A DNA stretch of 64,000 nucleotides from positions 20,259,489-20,323,488 of the forward strand of contig CM055094.1 in assembly GCA_029204225.1 (NCBI GenBank), given 5' to 3'. This document shows positions 21,856 through 34,976 of the stretch, in pieces. The DNA is from Diphasiastrum complanatum (taxonomy: Eukaryota > Streptophyta > Lycopodiopsida > Lycopodiales > Lycopodiaceae). The notes beneath the pieces were generated by a model. The model saw nothing but the letters and a program-made list of their open reading frames with translations. It had not been told where the DNA came from and did not search any database. Every line of letters begins with the position of its first letter. Position 1 is the first letter of the stretch. The position numbers and the translations under genes are program-made.

Positions 21856-23215
21856 GTTTCTATTAATTCAAGCAAGCACAGCTCGTCTAGATGATGACCA
21901 CAATGCCTCTAAGGAGAAATAGTTTTTCATTTTTTTTTAATTTTGATTTTTCTTCAAATTCAAATTTAATGATCTGCCCATGTGTGGTGAGTTGGTGTCT
22001 GCACTTGAGTTGGGCTTGTACACTCAAGTTCAATTCTTTGCAATTCCCCCAAATTAATATAACCAGTAACATTATTCTCAAAGCATGTACTATGAGCTAA
22101 AAACAACACTTGGAGAGTAAAGAGTTAGGAATATGTCAAACACTTTTACACCTAGTTTTTGGCAAGATGGGATTCTTTGCGATAACCCCCCCCCCCCCCC
22201 CCCCCCCCCCCAATTCTTAATATAACTTATCAAAGCATCTAGTATGAGCTACAAACAACACTTGGTAAGTCTTAAGACTTGGAGAGTAAAGAGTTATGCA
22301 TTTGTCAAATACTTTTACACCTAGCATTTGGCAAGTTAGACACAATGGTAGTAATTATAAGAATGAGTTAGACAAGCTTGTGAAGCCATCTAGAGGTGAT
22401 TTGTTGTTTAGTTGCCTAGCTACATATCAAGCTACCCCAAGCTACAAAACAATTTACTATTATTTTGAGTGACAACCATGAAGCTATTATGATTTGAAAT
22501 GACATCAATATATTAAGCTACTCCCAAGTTGACCCTTTCCCAGGAAGCTTCTCTCTTGAATCTATAGCAAAAAGCTGTTATTCAAAGGAACAATCAAGGG
22601 TCGAGTACTTACCATACGAGATGAAGACCAACAAGTAAGGCAAGGAAAGAAGATGTACAGTTTACTTTGCTATGTGCTTGGAGGTATGCTGAGCATGCTT
22701 GGAATATGAAGAACATGTGTTTTCCAAAAATATTAGTAGTCTCACAAAAAGGCTTGGAGTAACATTAGAATTTGGAAGTGGTGCGCCTACTTTGGATAGA
22801 TGATCACTAACAAACAATTTATGTCTAGTCCTTTTGCCGTGATATGTTCCCTCTTGTCGATATGATATTTTCATTGTGTGTCTAAATATTTTTTGAACAG
22901 AATATGTGTAACCTAATTATTGTTGATTTTGATTTAATGAGCATTCAATGTTCATTTAATACATTAAATCAAATATCAACGATGAGAACATATATGTATA
23001 CACAACGAGAAGAAGGTATATCTAAATCATAGATTATGAACTAAAGTGGACATTTCAAAGGCAGTGGAGAGATAGATTAGCAGTTGAGTGCCATATACAT
23101 TGGCCCTAGATGACTATAATGGTCAATCTTAAAAGCTCCAATCAACAAATGTTGATGTTCTCAATGTACTCAATTCAAAAAATTGCGCCTAAAGGATTTC
23201 CTTCATAACATTTGT
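21856..23215. repeat. Composite repeat F2 with 26-base poly-C tract
   Basis: Same layout as F1. The C run is at 22186-22211. The 70-codon minus-strand ORF is at 22662-22874 with four substitutions and is still open. Confidence 0.65.
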
Positions 23216-24360
23216 TCAGGAATAGTGGGCATCATGCTTATGATATTGCTCGTGCAGCCACTTGGAGCAGGTTCGAGTCAGCATTTGTCTTCGACCAGCA
23301 AATGCTTTTGATCTCTGGGTGTAAGCCTTATCAGCATTGATGATGAAGTGTACATCTCTTCGAAGATTTGTATGGAGTCTGCAGGAAAGTATTGTATCCG
23401 TTAAGTATTGTATTCTCCATGTGAAGCGCCGGTTTGTTGGGATTGATGAAAAATTGAGGATCCTGCTCAAACCTTTGGCCCATGATAGTCATTAGAAACT
23501 GGCAGAACTTGTGTTGTAGCTTGATTGTAGGATCGTTAGAATCGGAAGTTAATTTGCAAAAATTCTTGATGGATGTATGACATTCCTTATGAGAAGAGAA
23601 CGAGCCATCTATTATTGCAAAGTTGCAAGGCTATGCTGATATATTGTCTTCCGATCTCCATGCTAGCGCTCGTCTTCTACGAAAACTTGGGTCGAAAGAA
23701 GGATCATTCTGAATTTGCGTTGGTGATTGATCAAGCATTTCATAGACGTACGTATCTTTGAGGAATGGAGCTCTCCAACCGGTCGACGCAACTAAATCTG
23801 GCTGAGAAGAGCTCCCGATCGAATTAGATGTCGTCGTTGGATCTGACTTGTCCCCGTCTTTTCGTCCTATCATAGTCGACTTACTGGCATGCGTATGATT
23901 TTGCTCACATAGCCAGTTGAAGCAGTTTCGAGTCAGTATTTGTCTTCGACCAGTAAATGCTTTTGATCTCTGGGTGTACATGTAACCCTCATCAGCATTG
24001 ATGATAAATCCTGAAGTGCACATCTCTTCGAAGATATGTATGGAGTCTGCAGGAAAGTATTGAATCCGTAAATAGATCCTGGTATCCTCCATGTGAAGGA
24101 CCGCTTTGTTGGGATTGATGGAAAATTGTGGATCTTGCTCAAACCATTGGCCCGCCTCCAAATCTCTTCCGCATATAGATTTCGTAGTTTCTGATATTTT
24201 GCCAAACGGATTTTCTCAGCCGCCGATACTATGTTCATTTCTAGGTCCTGCTCCATCTTCCTAAGCCGATGTTGGATCAACAATCCTTTTCTGAGACTCT
24301 TCAGCCTCCTGTAAATGACGAAAATAAGAGGCGAAATCAGAAGGACAGAGAACATCGATA

Positions 24361-24417
<57 letters not shown>

Positions 24418-24430
24418 CCAGGCATTGCAT
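23216..24430 (-). pseudogene. Unknown two-module protein G, copy 2
   Basis: The 5' end at 24430 reads MQCLE, then a Ser-Leu repeat from the AG microsatellite, then LSMFSVLLISPLIFVIYRR, a predicted membrane segment followed by basic residues and a charged helix (LRKMEQDLEMNIVSAAEKI). Module A is shortened by a deletion that fuses GRDLE to GQWFEQDPQF. A missing base near 24200 and further frameshifts in module B (23216-23631), plus a deletion around 23345, break the frame. Type, topology and function are inference. Confidence 0.45.
24365..24415. repeat. AG microsatellite within the start of G copy 2
   Basis: About 25 AG units. On the minus strand they add a variable Ser-Leu run just inside the apparent start of G. 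The same site has an interrupted tract at 33982-34014 and a long one at 56583-56637. Confidence 0.95.
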
Positions 24431-25757
24431 TCTATTTGTACTATTTCGGGTTACACGTTGAGGCATTGTAGTCATATGTATAGAGCATCCTATCCTTAAA
24501 GGAGAACTTGTGACCATTCTCTAGGTGACTTGAATAAGGCCGCCCTCCATACATTTCAAAGGCAAGAATAATCCATGCCCCTTTCACACTCATAGCCATC
24601 TATACTATACACCCCCCCCCCTTACAACAATCAAATTTTACTTGTCCAAGAACAGAAGAAAGATAAGCATGAGAAAAGGTCACAATTGTATCACATTTTA
24701 GTTGCCCAAGACAAAGGTAGTCCATGAGAAATTAAGGCAACAGGAAAGGCACATTCACAGGTTTGTTTGAAGGGAGCTTTTCATGTCGCATAAGCACGAG
24801 GAGATGTGACGAAATAAAAGGTGAAAGTAGATTAATATTGATGTGTGATGTCCCTTTGTGTGAATATTTTCTGGATCCAAACATCTAGTGTGTGGCTGTT
24901 AGGCTAGAGATAGCATGATATATTAATTTCAACATCCATTGGAGCGAGCTTTTGATCCACTTGAACACAAAACTTACAAGACTATTTGCTGCATGATGTA
25001 AATGTGAATCCAACTTATCAACCATTACAGAAAATTTGAGCACAAAAGGGGCCTTTCAAAAACATACCTTTTATTTTTTTTCTCAAAAGTTTCTTCCACA
25101 TAGTCTAATCAAAACACTCAAATTTGAAATCTACGTAACGTAGCTCCAAATTGATTTTCTTTTCTTTTTAAAAGAACTATAATTTTCCGTCGGGGCAGCC
25201 CGTAAATAAGCCATTTTATTTGTAGTACAGTATACAACTCAGAAAAAAAACAGTGTAACTCTTGAACGGCAACTCGGATAGAGACGATTACGGTGCCATT
25301 AGAAAGCCCTCGATGAGAGCTTTTTCAACGACACCCAACATGACCCAGTTCCGAGCTACGGTGAAGAAGTTATGGCTAGTAAGGGAGTAGCATTATGGTG
25401 CATTTAAGAGTAAAGGATCAAGCAAATACTTATAAAACTGGTATATGGCAAGTTAGACACAATGATAAATTCATGAGAATAAGTTAGTGAGGCTCAAAAA
25501 GTCATTTGGAGTGAGTTCTTGCCAAGTCCCAATTTGTTACCTTGCTATTTGTGAACTTGCCCCAAGATAAGGTGAAAAAAAACTTTTAATATTACGAATG
25601 ACAACCATGAAGCTATCATAGTTTCAATCAACATCGATATAATTAAACAACAAAAATCATCACATACGTGTGAACATTACAAAAAATCACAATATCACGC
25701 TTTACTACCATGCTGCCATGCATGCTTTTTAGGAAATGAAAACAAACCCTGATGGGA
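24431..25757. repeat. Spacer H2 and K upstream region
   Basis: Contains a C run near 24611-24620, the ~180-bp repeat at about 24842-25020, and a stretch (25240-25390) with tgtaactcttgaacggcaac and agctacggtgaagaag. The last part is also present at 47690 and 57430 and resembles non-coding parts of plant retroelements, though I cannot assign it. No gene. Confidence 0.5.
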
Positions 25758-26040
25758 GAAGATTTGATGCTGGCACTTTCTTCTTCAGGCATGGAAATGG
25801 AATTCAGAAACTTTGAAAAGCTCTAGCTTCAAAGAATTGATTTTCCATCATTTAGTGGCGATCTATCATTCACTACGACAGTGCTTGATTACTCCTTCGC
25901 ATCCTTGGACACCATCTACATACATCCACCACGGATCCGGAGCGCCATCATCATCCATTTTCAAAAACCCTAAGCTGCCGAGATCTGCTACATTACACAA
26001 AAATTGTCACATCTAGCACGAGCCAAATGTTGAGGGGTAG
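25758..26040 (+). pseudogene. Block K2, interrupted ORF
   Basis: Same frame as K1 (GEDLMLAL to AIIIHFQKP), but a TAG follows FEKL near 25826. Confidence 0.25.
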
Positions 26041-27110
26041 TGCTCCTGGAGCTGGTCAAAACCGCACATTCAACACCGATTTGGGTTGAAAGTTCGCTAC
26101 TAGTACGTTACTGAGAAGAAACATCATCATTTCCACATCCTATCAGAACGACATTGCTCCAAATTTTTCCACAAATTTCTAGTCTCCATACACTGCCGAG
26201 CAATACTCTACATACACTACTCATAGAGCCGAGCCCCCATACTCTGCATTCACTATGGACCGAGCTAAGCATCCATACTCTGCATACAAAGTTGACTGAG
26301 ACGAGTCCATCTAAAGTCGACCGATCCGAAGCCCTCCATAGTCGACCGAGCCGAGACTCCACTTGTTTGATACCAGAGCCGAACCTTCAACAGAGTCCTC
26401 AGCCGAGTCCAGAACATGTCTGCCACAACATCTTCCAGTTCTGATGACCCAACTCTAGGCAGAATTGGCATCACCATGGAAAGCCTCGATATCTATGAGA
26501 TGAACACTTGGTACCAGGAGGCACACCAGTTCCTGAGCCAGAAAGAGTTCCAACTTTTTCTTTTGATCAGTGGCTATCAGAGCCCATTTCAATTGCATAT
26601 TGCTTATAACCACACCGACAGATTTTCTTGTTCATGTTACCTCCTAACCAAAATTTTCTCTATATTATCCCTATTTTAGAAGCTGACCTCAATACATTTG
26701 GCTTCCCTAGGGGACCAAACACAGTTAGTAGAACCCTCAAAAAAATTGAATCCATAGCATACTTCAAATACATAGACCCCTCAGCGGACAAATGGAAAAA
26801 AAAGATGGTTACCATATTGAGGTCATAAATGATAAGCCCTTACCTGCTCCATGTGCCTATGTAACGAAATATACACAGCATTTTAGGTCCAAGGTCACGC
26901 GTATCCCCATGAAACTATTCCACATGATGGCTGATTCTAGACTACACAATGAGAAACTTTATGACGTGGCCTGGTTTGCTTCGAACTGCATCCATGACTA
27001 TATCAAGAACAAGCAAGCCTCCACGTTATTAGGCTATCCTGCCACCGACCTCGAGCTCGAGACCAGTTGATACTAGCAGATAAAAGCTTGGGAGACTCCC
27101 TCAGAACTAG
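26041..27110 (+). pseudogene. Unknown gene L, copy 3, joined to copia
   Basis: The minisatellite has one 36-bp unit fewer than in copies 1 and 2 (about 26205-26285). MSATTSSSS starts at 26416, with a frame to 26679 giving MESLDIYEMNTWYQEAHQFL and ISGYQSPFQLHIAY. Then, frame-shifted, NTFGFPRGPNTVSRTLKKIE and AYFKYIDPSADKW, and HMMADSRLHNEKLYD. It ends at the copia junction about 27110. Confidence 0.45.
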
Positions 27111-28520
27111 CGATCCACTATTCTCACCTTGAGTGTGAGGCTTCTGCTATTGCTGCTGCACTTGATTCTTGCCCTTGGAATAGTCTTTCTTCTTGGTGTA
27201 CAGGGCCATGGATTTGTCTTTGATGGACAGGCCGTTGGTCTTTGTTCGCATTTCTTCCTGAAGAAGATGACCGATCACCTTTTGAAGATTGAGGCCGGGT
27301 TGTGTGGACATCATCACCCCTTTAGCAATGATCTTGCCATCCTTCTTGATGTTACATGTATTTGTGGCGAACTCCACAATCAAACCATTTTCAAGCAATT
27401 GCCCTACACTAAGCAAGTTCTTAGTGATACTGAAAATGTAAAGCACTCCATCAATCTTGATCTTCCTTGAAGATCCCAAGTATAAAGGTATGGATCCTAT
27501 TCCTTCTATCTTATAAGAATAATTATTTGCTGTAAAAATTTACGTGATAGGTCCTTCATAGGTAGATAACGTTGAGAAATACTCCCTCTTACTTGTCATG
27601 TGGGAGCTGGCCCCACTATCTATCCACCAAGGGTCTTCACCTCTTATGCTTGAAGATGAGAAACTTGACATCATGACGAAATCTTCTTGAGAGCTCTCCT
27701 CTTCCTCTTGACCAAGGTTTGCTTGACTTTGAGTTTGCTTCTTCTTGAAGCACTCTGAGGCATAGTGCCCCGTCTTGCCACAAAAGTAGCATTTGATCTT
27801 CGACTTATCCTTCTTTGGCTTGCTCGAGCTTTGACTTGGTTCTTCTTGAATGCAACACCTTTGCCTTTGGATTTTCTCTTGATCTTGATGAAAAGAGCCT
27901 TGTCATCTCCATCATTGAGGGAGAGCTTCTCCATCCTTGACTTGATGTGAGTTCTCCTACTCTCCTCGGCCATGAGGACTCCTTGGAGATCTTCAAGTGA
28001 AGGCAACTTTCCCATGATTGCATAGCCTTGCACCAAGTTAGCAAAATCCATACTTAAACCATTCAAGATTGGTTGAACAAGTTCACTTTCCTTAATGGAA
28101 TCTCCTATGTAAGCAAGCTCTTTGTTTAAGTCCTTAACTCTCAGTACATATGGATTTGATTATTCAAGGATAGCAACCTTGAAGTATTCTTGGATTCATA
28201 TATCTTTTGAAGAGTTTCCCATGATTCTTGAGCCAAGATGCAAGCACCTACCTCCTTAAGAAGCTCATGAGCTACATTCATTTTATACAATGGAGAGCAA
28301 CCTTGCACCTCCTTTTGTATTTTGTAGCTTCTTGAGGGTGAATAGGCTCATCCTCTTCGCCACTCACTATATCCATTAGATCCTGTAAAATAAGGATTGA
28401 TTCCATTCATAGCCTCCAAATCGAATAATTAGAAGCATTCAATCTATCATGTGAATCCAAGAGATATGCATTCATTGATCTCGACTTCACGAGGATATAG
28501 GTTTCACCTAACTTGAACCA
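27111..28520 (-). mobile_element. Ty1-copia gag/protease remnant, copy 2
   Basis: Nearly identical to 6919-8330. The CCHC knuckle is at 27791-27750; the gag frame is at 28066-27671 and the post-protease frame at 27479-27147. The same rearrangement (gag-like MALYTKKKDYSKG after the protease region) and the same junction to gene L are present. So both copies descend from one duplication after the insertion decayed. Confidence 0.8.
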
Positions 28521-29432
28521 AAAGGAATCATATGCACATAAATATGCCTCTTCAAATCATTCCTACAAGATCAGTTGAATCATCATGCAATAATCAATCC
28601 AAATATCTCACAAATCAAGCAAAATTGAACACAATCTTGACTAGAATTGCATTCACTTGATGAGCACTTGTCAAAAACTTTGGGCTGACCCTAAAATTTA
28701 ATTTCTAAGATCTCAATAAGTCTAAGAACTAACTATTACAGTACCAAAGATAAGGATCTATCTTCCTTTTGACTGATTGAAAACTACGTGGCAGACCTAC
28801 GTGGTAGACCTATGTCCCTTTGTGTGAATATTTTATGGATCCAAACGTCTAGTGTGTGGCTATTAGGCTAGAGATAGCATGATATATTAATCTCAACATC
28901 AATTGGAGTGAGCTTCAGATCCACTTGAACACGAAACTTACAAGACTATTTGCTTCATGATGTAAATGTGAATCCAACTTATCAACAGTGTGATTCCCTA
29001 GTGCACAATATATCACAATCATCATGTGGCAGAAAGTGATTCACTTTTGTGCATATGTTCCATAGACATGTGAGACACTTTACCACAAACAGGCTTGACA
29101 AAAATTGGAAGGTAATTTGGTTGTACAAGAAGCAAGCGTTAAAGATTGTGCTCTCTTTCTCTTACCTTAAATGGTGCAAAAAAGCTACTAGAATATCGAA
29201 CCAATAATATCACAAGCTACATTCATATGTGCTAAGATAACACGAAAGTGCAGCACAATTTGCTTATAATAGGCTACTTGCAAATGATCATAATCATGGT
29301 GAGCTGCAAACTCGATCTTTGCCATTACAAATTAGCCTACACTTGGTATAAATAGCATCATTTCCACCAAAAAGAAATTTTCAGAGGAAGTTGATTTGTA
29401 GAAAAACTAGAACTTCAACCTCAGAAAAGTCT
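28521..29432. other. Non-coding spacer with H repeat
   Basis: Parallel to 8331-9164. The ~180-bp repeat is at about 28814-28987. A short duplication (acgtggcagacct/acgtggtagacct) sits at about 28785-28810. No gene. Confidence 0.45.
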
Positions 29433-29849
29433 TTAAGAATCTAGGTCCTTAATTTTCTCATTTGGTGTAGCTATGTATGTAAGCAAATGTTGCAGAACAT
29501 TACCAAAAGTCACAATGTCATGCTTTACTGCGATGCTGCCATGCATCCTTTTCTGGAAATGAAAACGAACTCTGATGGGAGAAGATTTGATGCTGGCACT
29601 TCCTTCTTCAGGCATGGAAATGGAATTCAGAAGCTTTGAAAAGCTATATCTTCAAAGGATCGATTTTCCATCTTTTAGTGGCGATGTATCATTCGCTACG
29701 ACCATGCTTGATTACTCCTTCGCATCCTTGGACACCATCTACATACATCCACCACGGATCCAGAGTGCCATCATCATTCATTTTCAAAAACCCTAAGCTG
29801 CCGAGATCTGCTAGATGAAACAAAAATCGTCACATCTAGCACGAGCCAA
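29433..29849 (+). CDS. Block K3 with open 73-codon ORF
   Basis: The frame 29575-29796 (MGEDLMLALPSSGMEMEF to AIIIHFQKP) is open as in K1, with four substitutions. Doubtful as a gene. Confidence 0.25.
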
Positions 29850-31395
29850 ATGCTGAGGGGTAGTGCTACTGGAGCTTGTCAAAACCACACATTCAACACC
29901 GATTTGGATTTAAAGCTCTCTACTAGTACGTTATCGCAAAGAAACATCATCTTTTCCACATCCTATTAGAGCAACATTGCTCCAAATTTTTCCACAAATT
30001 TATATTCTCCATACACTATCGAGCAATACTCTATATACACTGCTCATAGAGCCGCGCTCCCATACTCTGCAATCACTGTGGACCGAGCCGAGCGTACATA
30101 CTCTGCATTCGCTGTGGAACGAGCTCACCGTCCATACTCTGCATACAAAGTTGACTGAGTCGAGTCCATCAAAAGTTGACCGATCCGAAGCCCTCCACTG
30201 TTGATCGAGCCGAGACTCCACTTGTCTGTTACCAGAGCTGAACCTTCAACAGAGTCATCAGCTGAGTCCAAAACATGTCTGCCACAACATGTTCCAGTTC
30301 TGATGATCCAACTCAAAATAGAATTGACATCACCATGGAAAGCCTCGATATCTCTGAGTTGAACACTTGGTACTAGGAGGCACACTAGTTCCTGAGCCAC
30401 ATAGAGTTCCAACTTCCTCTTTTCAGTGGCTATCAGAGCCCATTTCTAATGCCTATTGCTTATAACCACAATGACAGATTTTCCAGTTCATGTTATCTCC
30501 TAATCAAATTTTGTTTTTATTATTCCTATTTCTGGAGCTGAACTCAATACATTTGGCTTCCCTAGGGGACCAAACACAGTCAACAGGACTCTCAAAAAGA
30601 TTGAATCCATAGCATACTTCAAATACATAGACCCCTCAGTGGACAAATGGAAAAAAAAGATGGTTACCGTATCGAGGTCATAAATGATAAGCCCTTAGCT
30701 ACTCCATGCACCTATCTAACTAAATATACATAGCGCTATAGGTCCAAGATCATGCGTATCCCCATGAAACTATTCCTCATGATGGTTGATTCTAGACTAC
30801 ACGATCAGAACCTTTATGACTGGGCCCAAGTTGCTTCCAACTGCCTCCATGACTATATCAAGAAAAAGCAAACCTCCAGATATTGGGCTATATTCTGATA
30901 GATGTCACTGTAGCAGTTGAGCCACCGACCTTGAGTTTGAGACTACTTGATGCTAGCAGATCAAAGCTTGAGAGACTCCCTCAGAACCAGCCAAGAATAC
31001 CAACTCTACTTCCAGGCCTATTGCAATAGATTCCACGCAAGCTGCTTCTCAAAAGAGAAAGAGTTCCTTCTCTCCACAAGGGCCAACTGCAAAGCACCAA
31101 ACGGTCGGCCTAGTGAAGCTTACATCGAGAAAGACACCCATGTCCTCTATGTCACAGACGAAGGATCATTTTGCTGAAGAGAACATGAAGACACCACCAC
31201 ACTGGTCCACCCACCACCAACACAACAATCCAGGCAAAGGACCAAGATACAAGCGAAGCGTCATGCTTCAGCAGATGAAATAGACTCAGATGATATGGAG
31301 CTTGACCTCACTAGTAATGTATGTAGTTAACTGTAAGTTGGGTAGCCGCAACACATGGGGTCCATACTTCAAGATTCTATTTTCTACCATTAACT
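29850..31395 (+). pseudogene. Unknown gene L, copy 4, disrupted
   Basis: Minisatellite at about 30025-30150. MSATTCSSSDDP starts at 30274, stopped at 30373 (tactag). LADQSLRDSLRTSQEYQLYF is at 30947-31177. The end (LVTYVVN) is cut early by a changed base at the TGG of NWK. Frameshifts as in copy 1 plus private ones. Confidence 0.42.
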
Positions 31396-31856
31396 AACGT
31401 AACTTCTCATGTAAATGCAAATCGTATTGCACATCAAAGTTTTCTTTCCATCTACTCAAAGCGTTCACATCAAAGAAAAACAGTCGTATCGATCTGAAAA
31501 TCGCTGCAAGAAACTTTGAATATTTTGGATCACAATGAGCACCAACGTGAATCTAAATTTTTGAAATTCAGAAATTACGGAGTGTGTTGGATTAAATAGA
31601 GCGACAAGATTATTTCAAACTTTTGCAATTCAAAAATTTGCAATTTCAACACACATCTATTGAAAAAATATTTGGCTCATTTTGCTCATAACTGCAAAGC
31701 TTTGAAAGAAACTTGGAGTGTGATGGAGCAAAAAGAGTGCCAAGGTCATTTCAAAATTTTCCAATTAATTTTTTTTTATAATTAAGACGAGTTTTAATAG
31801 CTTACAAGATATATAACAAGTTGGTTTTCTACTAGATTAATCTATCAATTATTAAG
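31396..31856. other. AT-rich spacer between L and N
   Basis: Matches 11119-11576 with small deletions. No gene seen. Confidence 0.4.
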
Positions 31857-32172
31857 ATGTCTAAATATCATCTCCATATTGATCTTTCCACAGAATATGC
31901 TCCACTTGTCGAGAAAAAATCTGAAAGGATCCACCTTACCAACTCACCAAAGGACGAAAGACAGGAAACAAGTTTCAAACAGGTTTTAAAGAAGATCATG
32001 AAATTCTATTTTGGATTTTTACTAAAACAGAATATCCAAAGATAATTAAGAATCATATGAGCGACACACCACTCAATGTTCCTAGAATAGGTCATTTTAA
32101 GACAGAATGATATTTGGTTCACACACCAAGAGCTACAGGGAGTGAAAATCCAAAACTTAGCGAAATGTTTTA
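31857..32172 (+). pseudogene. Unknown gene N, copy 4 (internally deleted)
   Basis: Same deletion joint as copy 1: MSKYHLHIDLSTEYAPL start, then EILFWIFTKTEYP and HFKTE, where a TGA replaces the Trp codon seen elsewhere. Confidence 0.4.
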
Positions 32173-32259
32173 ACTGATCAAGCAACATTTATATAGCTAA
32201 AACCAAAAAAACCCAAGCCGTACACTCGTCGATCCAACATCGAATCAGATCTATGGCAC

Positions 32260-32640
32260 ATAATACAATCATCCACACGTGCTACAATACACGTCAATCT
32301 GCCATTCGGCCACGTGCCCACACATGCGAGCTAATACGTGCCAGAACACATGTCACCAAACCATTCGACCAGATGGCCACATGTGCGGATACAGAAGTGT
32401 GGTCCCACACGTCAGTTACTAATTGGGCCACATGACCACACGTGCGAGCCGATACGTGCAAGAACACATGTCCCTGATCCATTCGGCCACGTGTCCCCAC
32501 ATGGGATCCCACACGTGTTGATCCAGACGTGCAGTTTCACACATGCATATACAAACGTGTGGTTCCACATGTCAGCTATTGACTGGGCCACGTGTCGCTG
32601 GGATTCACACGTGCCAACTTTTTTCATCTATATAAGTCCA
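32260..32640 (+). promoter_or_regulatory. G-box array A3 with TATA box
   Basis: ACGTG/CACGTG words throughout, TATATAA at 32629-32635. It faces the truncated H3-like copy 2, whose ATG is 295 bp from the TATA box because the leader has a deletion near 32745. Confidence 0.65.
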
Positions 32641-32923
32641 TTCCTGGGGATTGTATAGGTTTTCACGTAATTTGTTGTCATGTTTGATTGCTTTCATATG
32701 ACCTGGATTTGTAATATCGCCATCATGCGAGCGACCTCGTCCCCAGGCCTATCAACCTGACTTTCCCAGTATTGCCATCATGCAAGCCCCTACCTCTCCA
32801 AGCCACTCTCTCGTGTTGTAGCGATATCACCCTTAGAGTTCTCAGTGTCGCCATTACGCGACATAATTTAGCTCTCTCTTCTGCTGTATCTCTGTCCTCG
32901 CGTAGTATAGATATCCCACCTCA

Positions 32924-33102
32924 ATGGCTCGGACGAAGCAAACCGCTAGGCTTACCCATTTTGTTCAACTGTCCTGTCCCCAGACATCTGAACCCATACG
33001 TCCGCAAAGACGCGGAAGACCTCGCCGTCCATGGTTGAGGGACATCAGGGCCTTGTAGAGATACACCGAACTTCTGATCCTGAAAGCAGCCTTGTACCGG
33101 GC
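32924..33102 (+). pseudogene. Histone H3-like, copy 2, truncated
   Basis: Keeps MARTKQTARLTHF and the linker to LRDIRAL, then CAG has become TAG (33056-33058) at codon 45. The H3 sequence continues as RYTELLILKAALYRA and stops at about 33100, where it joins gene G sequence of the opposite orientation through a shared ggc. The rest of the histone fold is gone. Confidence 0.75.
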
Positions 33103-33983
33103 CCATGACAGTCATCAGAAACTGGCAGAACTTGTGTTGTAGCTTGATTGTAGGATCGTCAGAATCGGAAGTTAATTTGCAAAAATTCTTGATGGATGTA
33201 TGACATTCCTTCTGAGAAGAGAACGAGCCATCTATTATCGCAAAGTTGCAAGGATATGCTGATATGTTGTCTTCTGATCTCCATGCTAGCGCTCGTCTTC
33301 TACGAAAACTTGGGTCGAAAGAAGGATCATTCTGAATTTGCTTTGGTGAAAGCATTTCATAGACGTACGTATCTTTGAGGAATGGAGCTCTCCAACCGGT
33401 CGACGCAATTAAATCTGGCTAAGAAGAGCTCCCGATCGAATTAGATGCCGTCGTTGGAACTGACTTGTCCCCGTCTTTTCATCCTATCAGAGTCGACTTA
33501 CTGGCATGCTTATGATTTTGCTCACATAGCCAGTTGAAGCAGTTTCGAGTCAGTATTTGTCTTCGACCAGTAAATGCTTTTGATCTCTGGGTGTACATGT
33601 AACCCTCATCAGCATTGATGATAAATCCTGAAGTGCACATCTCTTCGAAGATATGTATGGAGTCTGCAGGAAAGTATTGAATCCGTAAATAGATCCTGGT
33701 ATCCTCCATGTGAAGGACCGCTTTGTTGGGATTGATGGAAAATTGTGGATCTTGCTCAAACCTTTGGCCCGCCTCCAAATCTCTTCCGCATATAGATTTC
33801 GTAGTTTCTGATATTTTGGCCAAACGGATTTTCTCAGCCGCCGATACTATGTTCATTTCTAGGTCCTGCTCCATCTTCCTAAGCCGATGTTGGATCAACA
33901 ATCCTTTTCTGAGACTCTTCAGCCTCCTGTAAATGACAAAAATAAGAGGCGAAATCAGAAGGACAGAGAACATCGATAATGCA

Positions 33984-34015
<32 letters not shown>

Positions 34016-34030
34016 TTCCATGCATTGCAT
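33103..34030 (-). pseudogene. Unknown two-module protein G, copy 3
   Basis: The 5' end at 34030 reads MQCMESL with a Ser-Leu run, then LSMFSVLLISPLIFVIYRR and the charged helix. Module A has the same GRDLE-to-GQRFEQ deletion as copy 2 and is open to 33479. Module B (33478-33103) follows after a frameshift and ends abruptly at the H3 fusion. Confidence 0.45.
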
Positions 34031-34976
34031 TCTATTTGTACTATTTCGGGTTACACGTTGAGTATTCTATTGTAGTCATATGTATAGAGCATCCCATCCT
34101 TAAAGGAGAACTTGTGACCATTCTCTAGGTGACTTGAATAAGCCCGCCCTACATTCATTTCAAAGTCAAGAATAATCCATGCCCCTTTCACACTCATAGC
34201 CATCTATACTATACACCCCAGCCCCCCGCCCCCTTACAACAATCAAATTTTACTTGTCCAAGAATAGGAGAAAGATAAGCATGAGAAAAGGTCACAATTG
34301 TATCACATTTTAGTTGCCCAAGACAAAGGTAGTGCATGAGAAATTAAGGCAACAGGAAAGGCACATTCACAGGTTTGTTTGAAGGGAGCTTTTCATGTCG
34401 CATAATCTCCATGCCCCTTTCACACTCATAGCCATCTATACAATACACCCCCCCCCCCCCCCTTACAACAATCAAATTTTACTTGTCCAAGAATAGGAGA
34501 AAGATAAGCATGAGAAAAGGTCACAATTGTATCACATTATAGTTGCCCAAGACAAAGGTAGTGCACGAGAAATTAAGGCAACAGGAAAGGCACATTCACA
34601 GGTTTGTTTGAAGGGAGCTTTTCATGCCGCATAAGCACCAAGAGATGTGACGAAATAAAAGGTGAAAGTAGATTAATATTGATGTGTGATGTCCCTTTGT
34701 GTGAATATTTTCTGGATCCAAACATCTAGTGTGTGCCTGTTAGACTAGAGATAGCATGATATATTAATCTCAACATCCATTGGGGCGAGCTTCCGATCCG
34801 CTTGAACACAAAACTTACAAGACTATTTGCTTCATGATGTAAATGTGAATCCAACTTATCAACCATTACAGAAAATTTGAGCACAAAACGGGCCTTTCAA
34901 AAACATATCTTTTATTTTTTTTGGTCAAAAGTTACTTCCACATGGTCCAATCAAAACACTCAAATTTGAAATCCAT
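34031..34976. repeat. Spacer H3 with 232-bp tandem duplication
   Basis: The word ccatgcccctttcacactca starts at 34177 and again at 34409, so the first 232 bp of H are duplicated in tandem. The second copy carries a longer C run (from 34447). The ~180-bp repeat is at about 34685-34862. Confidence 0.65.
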
